A program made the translations under genes and the position numbers. From an uncultured Candidatus Saccharibacteria bacterium (lineage in GTDB: Bacteria; Patescibacteriota; Saccharimonadia; Saccharimonadales; Saccharimonadaceae), in NCBI GenBank assembly GCA_915070155.1, contig CAJZFK010000010.1, positions 1 through 13,957 of the forward strand: DNA of 13,957 bases. The letters are read 5' to 3'. The notes beneath the pieces are model-generated. The model had not been told where the DNA came from. It did not search any database and saw only the letters and a list, made by a program, of their open reading frames with translations. Positions 1 to 6,353 of this stretch are shown here, piece by piece (within the stretch, counting starts at the first letter, position 1; each line of letters starts with the position of its first letter).

Positions 1-89
1 TTCTCCAGATGATGCTCCGGCTCAAAGCTGTAAAGATTAGCGACTCGGGCTAATGATTGCTCAATGAATTTTGGTACTTTTTTCTTCAC
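1..89 (-). CDS. Unrecognised protein, 5' end only (partial)
   Basis: An open frame of 29 codons starts at a GTG (89 to 87) and leaves the window at base 1. The plus-strand frames over the same stretch all stop within about 50 bases. The predicted N-terminus is very basic (Met followed by three lysines) and then amphipathic; I do not recognise the family. There is no Shine-Dalgarno sequence. Instead an extended -10 box (TGTTACACT) ends 7 nt before the GTG, so the mRNA would be leaderless, as proposed for glgB and tgt in this window. It lies downstream of the membrane-protein gene and its terminator, so it is probably an independent transcription unit. Because only the first residues are visible, existence is likelier than not but function is unknown. 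Confidence 0.5.
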   Translation of the reverse strand, partial: MKKKVPKFIEQSLARVANLYSFEPEHHLE

Positions 90-96
90 AATATCT

Positions 97-105
97 AGTG
101 TAACA
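97..105 (-). promoter_or_regulatory. Extended -10 promoter of the partial minus-strand gene
   Basis: On the minus strand TG (105-104), one base, then TACACT (102 to 97) forms an extended -10 box. No good -35 is visible at 17 bp, which extended -10 promoters can tolerate. The GTG start is 7 nt downstream, about where transcription should begin. The same TACACTAGA string precedes glgB. Confidence 0.45.
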
Positions 106-126
106 AATTTTATGCCAATAGAAATA

Positions 127-184
127 GCCCGCCAAGAGAGCTCCAGCCAAGGCTTAAGCCTCAGCGAGCTATTTCTTGACGGGC
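127..184 (-). terminator. Multi-tier intrinsic terminator of the small membrane-protein gene
   Basis: Read on the minus strand, 11 bases (184 to 174) pair with 137 to 127. The one non-Watson-Crick position is a G.U pair in the minus-strand RNA but a C/A mismatch in the plus-strand RNA, so the fold favours the minus strand. An inner stem pairs 170-166 with 143-139, and a 12-base palindrome (AGGCTTAAGCCT, 150-161) lies at the tip. A U-rich stretch (TATTTCTATT) follows the outer stem. The hairpin starts one base after the TAG stop of the membrane-protein gene. A crossing alternative pairs 121-128 with 168-175. Confidence 0.7.
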
Positions 185-185
185 A

Positions 186-572
186 CTAGTCCTCGTCGCT
201 ATCATTGTTGCACTTGGGTGATCGCGGTACGATGACCGCGAGGAGAATTGCTATAGTGCTTGTAAGCGCAACAAAGCCTCCTAGGGTCGCCACCTTATCG
301 GGTTCGATGGTAGCCCCAAGCGGGGTGCTCATGACTCCCAGCTCCTTGAATGCACGTAGAGCAGGCAGTTCAGATACTGGCACCCATAGAATGAAGGGAA
401 TCCGGGAATTGTCGCCCGGAAGGAGCCATCTCCATACGAGATAGCCCGCCAGTGGCAGAGCCATCGCCGTGCAAGCGATGGCAGTGGCAGCTGTAAAGTA
501 TGTACTCCCCATAATGACTAGAATCAAACCAGTCAGGGCGAGGGACGCGACAGCAAGTTTGAGCTTCAACAC
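186..572 (-). CDS. Small three-helix membrane protein, function unknown
   Basis: A predicted protein of 128 residues of no family I recognise. From the chosen start it has two hydrophobic segments near the N-terminus (roughly residues 4-24 and 29-51), a polar middle of about 40 residues with several prolines, a third hydrophobic segment (about 95-117) and an acidic C-terminus ending SDED. It is therefore probably an integral inner-membrane protein. I chose GTG at 572 because AAAGGAG ends 7 nt upstream; a TTG at 599 in the same frame would add nine residues but has no comparable ribosome-binding site. It has its own promoter and a terminator directly after the stop. Codon use (many CTC, CTG, ATC, CCC, AGG and GGA codons) differs from the AT-leaning glgB next door, so recent acquisition or a poorly expressed gene is possible. 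Confidence 0.65.
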   Translation of the reverse strand: MLKLKLAVASLALTGLILVIMGSTYFTAATAIACTAMALPLAGYLVWRWLLPGDNSRIPFILWVPVSELPALRAFKELGVMSTPLGATIEPDKVATLGGFVALTSTIAILLAVIVPRSPKCNNDSDED

Positions 573-642
573 AGGATGACTCCTTTTCGAGATATACAAG
601 GACTACCTTCGTTGACGGGATTGTCGACGAAAGCTTACGTCA

Positions 643-671
643 CTTATACTATACTTGCGTAAAAAAGTCAA
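643..671 (-). promoter_or_regulatory. Promoter of the small membrane-protein gene
   Basis: On the minus strand TTGACT (671 to 666) and TATAAG (648 to 643) are separated by exactly 17 bp. Transcription would start near 636, giving an untranslated leader of about 64 nt before the GTG at 572. The promoter lies just beyond the glgB stop codon. Confidence 0.6.
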
Positions 672-684
672 TACTAGGAGGAGA

Positions 685-2652
685 TTAGTCGACTTTCTGT
701 AAAATAATGCCCGTTCTGGCTGGCAAGTAAACTTTAAGATTGTGGTTATTATCAGCCGGGGAAGTGAAAAATCGGGAATTATGGTCTATTCGCTCCTGTC
801 CGCCGAAGTTCTTGTCGTCGCTACTTAGTGTCAGTTGATAAGATCCAGCTTCTGCGGGTACTGCGTAATCTGAGTGGGATTTGTAGGGTGAAAAATTGAT
901 AACAAATAAAAAGTCGCCATGCATAAAACTGACCATATTATCAGATTGGCGAACCGTCAGATGTTGAACATTAGGATTATCAATTTGCCTAATAATCTTC
1001 ATCACCGCCGCGTCAAAATCTCCCAGCCATTGATATTTTAAGAAGCCGTTGTCGCGCAAATTCCATTGCCGACGAGCGTGCTTAAACGACCAATTATTAC
1101 CTTCACGCGGAAAATCAATCCATTCCGGATGCCCGAATTCATTGCCCATAAAATTCAAATAACCGCCGCCATGCAGCCCCGCGGTCATCAGACGAATTAG
1201 TTTATGCAGGGCTATTCCGCGTTCGGTCTTAAGATCTGGATCAATTTTATCCATATGCCAATACATATTTTTATCAATCAATCGGAAAATCAGCGTTTTA
1301 TCACCGACGAGCGCTTGGTCATGGCTTTCAGCGTAATTAATGACTTTTTCCTCTGGGCGATGCGAACTCAAAGTGTAAGCTAATTGCCCCAAATCCCAAT
1401 CTTCATCATTTTTCTCTTTCAGAGTTTTTATCCATAAATCCGGCGCGCCCATTTGCAAGCGATAATCAAATCCCAGCCCGCCGTCTTTTGTCGATGCGCC
1501 CAGTCCAGGAAAACCGCTCATTTCCTCTGCAATTGTCGTGGCGTCAGGGCGAACGGCGTGAATGGTTTCATTTGCCAGCCGTAAATAAGCGAGCGCGTCT
1601 TTGTCGACATTATCGCGGAAATAATCGTCATAACTAGTGAAACCTTTTCCGAGTCCGTGGTCGTGGTAAATCATACTAGTTACGCCATCAAACCTAAATC
1701 CGTCAATATGATATTCGTCCAGCCACCAGCGACAATTGCTTGCCAAAAAATGCAAAACTTCTGGCTTGCCATAATCGAATAATCGCGAATCCCATTCTGG
1801 ATGATTTGTTGGCTTGAAATATTGTGTCGGATCGCCGGCAAAATTGCCCAGACCTTCGACTTCGTTTTTGGCGGCGTGAGCGTGAACGAGGTCAATGATG
1901 ACGCGCAGTCCCATTCCGTGCGCCGTGTCGACCAATTTCTTAAAATCGTCGGGCGTGCCAAATCTTGACGAAACCGCGAAAAAATTGCTGACGTGATAGC
2001 CGAAACTGCCGTAATATGGATGCTCGGCGATTGCCATAAGCTGAATGGTGTTATAGCCAGATTCTTTAATTCGCGGCAAAACCTCCGTGGTAAATTCACT
2101 GAAACTGGCAACTTTTTCTTCCTGACTACTCATGCCAATATGCGCTTCGTAAATTAGGGGAACTTTTGGTTTGAGTGGAGTGTTGTTTTGCCAATCATAA
2201 GGAGTTTTTGGCGACCACACGACCGCAGAGAAATCGACAGAATTTTCGTCCTGAACGACGTAATTTGCGTATGAAGGCAGTCGCCAGCCATCGCCGCCAG
2301 ACCAATAGACGCGCAATTTATATTTTTGTCCGTGGCGGAGTGAATCTTCAGGAAGATTTATGCTCCATTCGCCGTTTTTATCGCGATTTAAAGAGAATTC
2401 TTCGCGCTCTTTCCAGTCTGAAAAATCGCCGACTAAGAACATCCGAGTGGCATTCGGCGCCCATTCTCTAAACGTCCAGCCCACATCTGTTTTATGAAGT
2501 ACGAAATGTAAAAAACCCATCGCGAATTCGGCTGGCGTTTTGCCGCTTAAAACCTTTTTCAGTTTCGAAGAAATATACTTCTCACGCGCCTGAATTGTGG
2601 ATTTGTGCGGGGCTAGCCACTGGTCCAAATCAACGAGGGTTTTATTGCTCAT
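685..2652 (-). CDS. glgB: 1,4-alpha-glucan (glycogen) branching enzyme, GBE1-like GH13
   Basis: This cytoplasmic enzyme cuts an alpha-1,4-glucan chain and re-attaches it through an alpha-1,6 bond, creating the branches of glycogen. An N-terminal CBM48-like region (about 50-140) precedes the GH13 barrel, whose four signatures are visible: DLVHAH at 254-259, GFRFD with the nucleophile Asp322, IAEEMSG with the acid/base Glu376, and AESHDQ with Asp445. A beta-sandwich all-alpha-glucan C domain ends the protein. The wording of these motifs (AESHDQALVGDK, YLNFMGNEFGHPEW, LMAIAEH) is that of animal and fungal GBE1 rather than E. coli GlgB. The 655 residues are somewhat shorter than human GBE1. There is no Shine-Dalgarno before the ATG; a TACACT -10 box ends 6 nt upstream, suggesting a leaderless mRNA. 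No other glycogen gene is adjacent. No clear terminator follows. Confidence 0.93.
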   Translation of the reverse strand: MSNKTLVDLDQWLAPHKSTIQAREKYISSKLKKVLSGKTPAEFAMGFLHFVLHKTDVGWTFREWAPNATRMFLVGDFSDWKEREEFSLNRDKNGEWSINLPEDSLRHGQKYKLRVYWSGGDGWRLPSYANYVVQDENSVDFSAVVWSPKTPYDWQNNTPLKPKVPLIYEAHIGMSSQEEKVASFSEFTTEVLPRIKESGYNTIQLMAIAEHPYYGSFGYHVSNFFAVSSRFGTPDDFKKLVDTAHGMGLRVIIDLVHAHAAKNEVEGLGNFAGDPTQYFKPTNHPEWDSRLFDYGKPEVLHFLASNCRWWLDEYHIDGFRFDGVTSMIYHDHGLGKGFTSYDDYFRDNVDKDALAYLRLANETIHAVRPDATTIAEEMSGFPGLGASTKDGGLGFDYRLQMGAPDLWIKTLKEKNDEDWDLGQLAYTLSSHRPEEKVINYAESHDQALVGDKTLIFRLIDKNMYWHMDKIDPDLKTERGIALHKLIRLMTAGLHGGGYLNFMGNEFGHPEWIDFPREGNNWSFKHARRQWNLRDNGFLKYQWLGDFDAAVMKIIRQIDNPNVQHLTVRQSDNMVSFMHGDFLFVINFSPYKSHSDYAVPAEAGSYQLTLSSDDKNFGGQERIDHNSRFFTSPADNNHNLKVYLPARTGIILQKVD

Positions 2653-2658
2653 GTTTCT

Positions 2659-2664
2659 AGTGTA
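2659..2664 (-). promoter_or_regulatory. Candidate -10 box of glgB (leaderless)
   Basis: On the minus strand TACACT runs 2664 to 2659, followed by AGAAAC and the ATG. That puts the likely transcription start at or next to the start codon. The -35 region is poor. The -10 box of tgt on the other strand starts at 2679, so polymerase cannot occupy both promoters at once. Confidence 0.45.
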
Positions 2665-2675
2665 GCGAAAAAAAC

Positions 2676-2684
2676 TGATATAAT
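2676..2684 (+). promoter_or_regulatory. Extended -10 promoter of tgt (leaderless)
   Basis: TGATATAAT is a perfect extended -10 (TG at 2676-2677, TATAAT at 2679-2684). The tgt ATG starts at 2692, 7 nt after the box, so transcription should begin at or within a base or two of the start codon. No ribosome-binding site exists in between. Confidence 0.7.
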
Positions 2685-2691
2685 CTATTAA

Positions 2692-3897
2692 ATGAGACCT
2701 TTTTCTTTTGAAATAACTTCACAATTTAATGACACGTTGGCGCGAACGGGAATTATTCACACGCCGCATGGAGACATTAAAACGCCGGCGTTTATTGTTG
2801 TTGGAACTAAGGCTAATGTTAAGGCGATGGTCCCTGAGATGGTGAAGGATGTCGGCGCGCAGGCGGTGCTGGCGAACGCTTATCATTTATATCTGCAGCC
2901 GGGGCATGAGTTGATTGAAAAGGCTGGATATCTTGGTAAATTTATGCACTGGGATGGTCCGACGTTTACGGATAGCGGCGGCTTTCAGGTGCTGAGTTTG
3001 GGTTCTGGCTTTAAGAAAGTTTTAGCAATGAGCACTGATGTTGATGAAGAAATTGCAATTGCTAAAAAATCATCGCGTCATGCTTGGGTGGACGAAAACG
3101 GCGTAATGTTCAAGTCGCATCTGGACGGCTCTTACCATAAATTTACGCCAGAATTGTCCATGCAAATTCAGGCTGGAATTGGCGCTGACATTACTTTTGC
3201 GTTTGACGAATTGACCTCTTTGATTGATCCGTACGAATATCAAGTTGAGGCGCTGGCCAGGACGCATGCTTGGGCGGAGCGAAGTTTGGCGGAAGTTAAG
3301 CGCTTAAGGACGGCTCGTCCAGATAAGCCATATCAAGCTTTATTTGGCGTTTTACAGGGCGCGAATTACGAGGATTTGCGAAAGCAGACTGCCGAGTTTT
3401 TGGGCGCGATGGATTTTGATGGCTATGGAATCGGTGGCGCGTTGGAAAAGGAAACTATGGCGCAGACGATTCAGTGGGTCAATCAAATTCTGCCTGAAAA
3501 TAAACCGCGTCATTTACTGGGAATTTCCGAGCCTGATGATATTTTTGCGGCAATTGAGCAAGGAATTGACACTTTTGACTGCGTGAGTCCGACGCGAGTG
3601 GCTAGGAACGGCGCCGCGTATACGCCGTTTGGCCGAGTTAATGTGCGTGGCCAGAAATACCGTGAGATGTTTGCGCCAATTATGGACGATTGCGATTGCT
3701 ATACTTGCAAGAACTACACGGCGGCTTATCTCTGTCATCTTTTGCACGCCCGCGAGTCGTTGGCTGGAACGTTGTTGTCAATTCATAATGAGCGATTTAT
3801 CGTTAAGTTGGTTGATGATATTCGTGCCAGCTTGGAGGATGGAACTTTTTACGAGTTTCGCGATTCGTTCTTGGCGAAGTATTATAGTAAGAAATAG
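2692..3897 (+). CDS. tgt: tRNA-guanine transglycosylase (queuine/preQ1 tRNA-ribosyltransferase)
   Basis: This enzyme exchanges guanine-34 in the anticodon of the GUN tRNAs (Asp, Asn, His, Tyr) for a 7-deazaguanine base. Visible residues: Asp94 in TDSGGFQ and Asp172 in FAFDE for base binding and catalysis, Gln222 in LQG, the nucleophile Asp296 in FDCVSPTRxxRNG, and a zinc site Cys334-x-Cys336-x2-Cys339 with His365. At 401 residues it is longer than E. coli Tgt; most of the excess is an insertion of about 24 residues between SLG (102-104) and the FKSHLDG strand. The loop that reads the base's side chain, GGLAVGE in preQ1-using enzymes, here reads GGALEKE (248-254), so the preferred base may differ. 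No queuosine synthesis genes are nearby. A leaderless start is proposed from the promoter position. No terminator separates it from the tuf promoter. Confidence 0.93.
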   Translation: MRPFSFEITSQFNDTLARTGIIHTPHGDIKTPAFIVVGTKANVKAMVPEMVKDVGAQAVLANAYHLYLQPGHELIEKAGYLGKFMHWDGPTFTDSGGFQVLSLGSGFKKVLAMSTDVDEEIAIAKKSSRHAWVDENGVMFKSHLDGSYHKFTPELSMQIQAGIGADITFAFDELTSLIDPYEYQVEALARTHAWAERSLAEVKRLRTARPDKPYQALFGVLQGANYEDLRKQTAEFLGAMDFDGYGIGGALEKETMAQTIQWVNQILPENKPRHLLGISEPDDIFAAIEQGIDTFDCVSPTRVARNGAAYTPFGRVNVRGQKYREMFAPIMDDCDCYTCKNYTAAYLCHLLHARESLAGTLLSIHNERFIVKLVDDIRASLEDGTFYEFRDSFLAKYYSKK

Positions 3898-3901
3898 GCT
3901 A

Positions 3902-3930
3902 TTTACAACTGATTGGAAAATCGTTATAAT
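3902..3930 (+). promoter_or_regulatory. tuf promoter
   Basis: TTTACA (3902-3907) and a perfect TATAAT (3925-3930) are 17 bp apart. The promoter starts 5 bp after the tgt stop codon. Transcription near 3937 gives a leader of about 75 nt before tuf. Confidence 0.8.
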
Positions 3931-3958
3931 TAAACTCATACGCCGTGAGGTCTTTTTT

Positions 3959-3991
3959 ATGGACTGTACCCGCGTGAAAAATAATAATTAA
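3959..3991 (+). CDS. Possible 10-residue leader peptide upstream of tuf
   Basis: An ATG at 3959 opens a 10-codon frame (MDCTRVKNNN) ending at TAA 3991, wholly inside the predicted tuf leader. GAGG (3947-3950) lies 8 nt before its ATG, a reasonable ribosome-binding site. It stops 4 nt before the AGGAG of tuf, so ribosomes leaving it could affect tuf initiation. It may equally be chance in a short AT-rich leader; only conservation in relatives would tell. Confidence 0.25.
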   Translation: MDCTRVKNNN

Positions 3992-4011
3992 ATTAAGGAG
4001 AACTTCTACAA

Positions 4012-5196
4012 ATGGCAGATGCATTTGACCGAAGCAAACCGCACGTTAACGTTGGTACAATGGGCCACGTTGACCACGGTAAGACTACGCTGACTGCTGC
4101 GATTACTGCAGTGTTGGCAAAGCGCCTACCAAGCGCAGTTAACAAACCTGTTGCGTACGACCAGATCGACAACGCACCAGAAGAGAAGCAACGTGGTATT
4201 ACTATCGCGTCTTCACACCAAGAGTATGAATCAAAGAATCGTCACTATGCACACGTTGACATGCCAGGACACGCTGACTACGTCAAGAACATGATCACCG
4301 GTGCTGCTCAGGTTGACGGTGCGGTATTGGTTATCGCTGCAACTGACGGCCCAATGCCTCAGACTCGTGAGCACGTTTTGCTTGCAAAGCAGGTTGGTGT
4401 GCCAAAGATCGTTGTCTTCTTGAACAAGATGGACATGGCTGACGAAGAAATGGTTGAGCTGATCGAAGAAGAAGTTCGCGAACTTCTTGAGAAGAACGGC
4501 TTCGACAAAGACGCTCCAATCATCAAGGGTTCTGCTCTTAAGGCTCTTGAAGGTGAAGAGAAATACGAAGACGCTATTATGGAATTGGTTGACGCAATGG
4601 ACAGCTACATTCCAGAGCCAGCACGTGACATGGACAAACCATTCATTATGCCAATTGAGGACGTCTTCTCAATTAAGGGTCGTGGTACAGTAGCAACTGG
4701 TCGTATCGAGCAGGGTGTTGTTAAATTGAACGACGAAGTTGAAATCGTTGGTTTGAAGCCAACTCAGAAGTCAGTTGTAACTGGTATTGAGGCCTTCAAG
4801 AAATCTCTTGACCAAGGTCAAGCAGGTGACAACGCAGGTGTCTTGCTACGTGGTATTGAGCGCAGCGACATTGAGCGTGGTCAAGTTTTGGCAAAGCCAG
4901 GCACAATTACTCCACATACTGAGTTTGAAGCTGAAGTTTACATCTTGAAGAAGGAAGAAGGCGGTCGCCACACTCCATTCTCAAAGGGCTACAAGCCACA
5001 GTTCTACTTCCGCACAACTGACGTTACTGGTGAAGTTGAATTGCCAGCTGACAAAGAAATGGTTATGCCAGGCGACACTGTAACCTTCAAGGTTAAGTTG
5101 CTTGCACCAATCGCTATGGAGCAAGGTTTGAACTTTGCTATCCGCGAAGGTGGCCGTACAGTTGGTGCTGGTGTTGTTACAAAGATTAACAAATAA
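4012..5196 (+). CDS. tuf: Elongation factor Tu
   Basis: EF-Tu is the GTPase that delivers aminoacyl-tRNA to the ribosomal A site. The G domain shows GHVDHGKT (18-25), RGITI, DMPGHADY, NKMD and the SAL motif, followed by the two beta-barrel domains. The length of 394 equals that of E. coli. AGGAG lies 11 nt before the ATG. Two normally invariant-looking motifs are altered in the same way: DCPGH is DMPGH and NKCD is NKMD. The whole protein contains no cysteine and no tryptophan. Codon use is strongly biased to C- and G-ending preferred codons (aac, gac, ttc, cgt), unlike flanking tgt and ldh, as expected for a very highly expressed gene. It has its own promoter and a strong intrinsic terminator, so it is probably monocistronic. 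No fusA, rpsG or rpsL lies upstream, unlike the classic str operon. Confidence 0.98.
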   Translation: MADAFDRSKPHVNVGTMGHVDHGKTTLTAAITAVLAKRLPSAVNKPVAYDQIDNAPEEKQRGITIASSHQEYESKNRHYAHVDMPGHADYVKNMITGAAQVDGAVLVIAATDGPMPQTREHVLLAKQVGVPKIVVFLNKMDMADEEMVELIEEEVRELLEKNGFDKDAPIIKGSALKALEGEEKYEDAIMELVDAMDSYIPEPARDMDKPFIMPIEDVFSIKGRGTVATGRIEQGVVKLNDEVEIVGLKPTQKSVVTGIEAFKKSLDQGQAGDNAGVLLRGIERSDIERGQVLAKPGTITPHTEFEAEVYILKKEEGGRHTPFSKGYKPQFYFRTTDVTGEVELPADKEMVMPGDTVTFKVKLLAPIAMEQGLNFAIREGGRTVGAGVVTKINK

Positions 5197-5218
5197 TCTT
5201 GATAACACAAGCCTAATT

Positions 5219-5246
5219 AAATCCCCCGAACTTTCGGGGGATTTTT
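5219..5246 (+). terminator. Intrinsic terminator after tuf
   Basis: A GC-rich stem pairs 5221-5229 with 5234-5242 (five consecutive C-G pairs) around a four-base loop, and runs into T5 (5242-5246). It starts 22 nt after the tuf stop and isolates tuf from ldh. Confidence 0.93.
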
Positions 5247-5268
5247 GATTGCTACAAGAAGGGGTTAA

Positions 5269-5298
5269 TTGACAAAGCGGTAATGTTTATGGCAGAAT
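5269..5298 (+). promoter_or_regulatory. ldh promoter
   Basis: A consensus TTGACA (5269-5274) is followed after 18 bp by CAGAAT (5293-5298), which is preceded by TGG, making an extended -10. A TATAAA at 5311-5316 is a less well placed alternative. The leader would be about 30 nt. Confidence 0.55.
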
Positions 5299-5335
5299 AA
5301 AGACATCTAATATAAAACAGAAAAAGGAGATTTTG

Positions 5336-6277
5336 GTGAACAAACAGAAATTGCTAATTGTTGGCGGAGGCGGAATGGTCGGTGCGACGGCGGCTTATGC
5401 GTGCGCGTTGCGTAGTGTTATTGAAGAAATTGTGCTGATTGACCGTAATGAGGATTTGGCTTGGGGTCAGGCGGCTGACATTAATGACGCGATGGGAATT
5501 GACAGAAATGTCGTGGTTCATACGGGAAATTATTCTGATATCAATGACGATGACATCGTTGTGATTACCGCGGGTGCGCCGCAACTTCCTGGTCAGACTC
5601 GGTTGGAGTTGATTGACGTTAACGCAAAAATTATGCGTGATATCGTGAAAAATATTATGGCGAATGGCGCGAAGCCGTATTTGGTGATTGTCAGTAATCC
5701 GGTTGATGTTCTGACTTACGTGGCGCTTAAGGAATCTGGTTTGCCGAAAAATCGCGTGTTTGGGACGGGCACGACGCTTGATACTTCGCGAATGAAGTCG
5801 TATTTGGCGGATGCGTTCAATGTCGACAGTAAAGCGGTTGACGCTTATATTCTGGGTGAGCATGGCGACTCGTCATTTTCGACAATTGAAACGGCGCAAA
5901 TTGGTGAAGTGCCAATTAGAGAATATCCTGGATTTACAGAGGAAATGATTGACGGAATTGAGCAGAAGGTTCGCGACCGAGCGTATCGGGTGATTGAAAC
6001 GAAGAAATCGACGTATTTTGCGATTGGGTTTGTCGTGTCTAAGATTGTTTCGGCGCTTCGAAAATCGACGCACACGGTTTATCCTGTTTGCTCTTTGGCT
6101 GAAGGTGAATATGGACTGAATAATGTCGTGCTTGGATTGCCATCAACAATCAGCAGTGACGGCGTGAAGATTTTGGCGGGCTATCCGCTTACTGAGCGAG
6201 AAAAAGAATCGCTGAATAAATCCGCTGGAATTATCGCGGAAATGATTTCTCATCTTGATAAAGCGGAAAATTGCTGA
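5336..6277 (+). CDS. ldh: L-lactate dehydrogenase
   Basis: A cytoplasmic NAD-dependent enzyme that reduces pyruvate to L-lactate and regenerates NAD+, consistent with a fermentative cell. Positions count from the TTG at 5333. The Rossmann motif GGGGMVGA (11-18) is followed by Asp37, which favours NADH. The substrate loop is AGAPQLPGQTR: Gln84 sits where lactate dehydrogenases have Gln and malate dehydrogenases have Arg, and Arg90 is the loop arginine. Asp150, Arg153 (substrate) and the proton-relay His177 in GEHGDSS complete the site. I prefer GTG at 5336 to the TTG directly before it, because AGGAG (5325-5329) is then 6 nt away rather than 3; this gives 313 residues. It ends on TGA, which overlaps the rpsJ promoter. 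It interrupts the tuf-rpsJ order found in many bacteria. Confidence 0.93.
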   Translation: MNKQKLLIVGGGGMVGATAAYACALRSVIEEIVLIDRNEDLAWGQAADINDAMGIDRNVVVHTGNYSDINDDDIVVITAGAPQLPGQTRLELIDVNAKIMRDIVKNIMANGAKPYLVIVSNPVDVLTYVALKESGLPKNRVFGTGTTLDTSRMKSYLADAFNVDSKAVDAYILGEHGDSSFSTIETAQIGEVPIREYPGFTEEMIDGIEQKVRDRAYRVIETKKSTYFAIGFVVSKIVSALRKSTHTVYPVCSLAEGEYGLNNVVLGLPSTISSDGVKILAGYPLTEREKESLNKSAGIIAEMISHLDKAENC

Positions 6278-6283
6278 TATAAT
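6255..6283 (+). promoter_or_regulatory. rpsJ promoter, overlapping the end of ldh
   Basis: TTGATA (6255-6260) and a perfect extended -10, TGATATAAT (6275-6283), are 17 bp apart. The -35 box lies inside the ldh coding region, and the ldh TGA stop supplies the TGA of the extended -10. Transcription near 6290 leaves a leader of about 84 nt. Confidence 0.85.
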
Positions 6284-6303
6284 CGCATAGTTAATAATAA
6301 TTT

Positions 6304-6353
6304 ATCTCGAGAACTCGATTGACTATAAATAGGGCAATTAGAGGTTACGAGAT
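6304..6353 (+). promoter_or_regulatory. Foldable two-tier leader upstream of rpsJ
   Basis: An outer 6-bp stem pairs ATCTCG (6304-6309) with CGAGAT (6348-6353). An inner 8-bp stem pairs 6314-6321 with 6335-6343, with one bulged A (6340) and one G.U pair. A competing hairpin pairs TCGAG (6307-6311) with CTCGA (6314-6318). The structure ends just before the purine-rich ribosome-binding site (6362-6371). It could be an autoregulatory ribosomal-protein leader; no match to a named leader family is claimed. Confidence 0.4.

Noticed and set aside
205..444. 79-codon open frame on the plus strand opposite the small membrane-protein gene
   Set aside because: It has no promoter or ribosome-binding site of its own, its composition is that of an antisense shadow, and the minus-strand gene has promoter, Shine-Dalgarno and terminator.
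3629..3991. 120-codon plus-strand frame overlapping the end of tgt and the tuf leader
   Set aside because: It is the out-of-frame shadow of tgt running into the leader. Only its last ten codons, starting at 3959, have a plausible ribosome-binding site and are reported as a possible leader peptide.
5333..5335. TTG as the ldh start codon
   Set aside because: It is only 3 nt from the AGGAG; the GTG directly after it has better spacing (6 nt).
5354..5863. 169-codon minus-strand frame opposite ldh
   Set aside because: Long antisense frame caused by ldh codon bias; Arg/Ile/Asn-rich with no recognisable domain, while the ldh strand has intact catalytic motifs.
6275..6277. Possible UGA recoding (as in Gracilibacteria) because ldh ends on TGA
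   Set aside because: The LDH family ends at about this point, the TGA is followed shortly by other stops, and no conserved protein here has an internal in-frame TGA.
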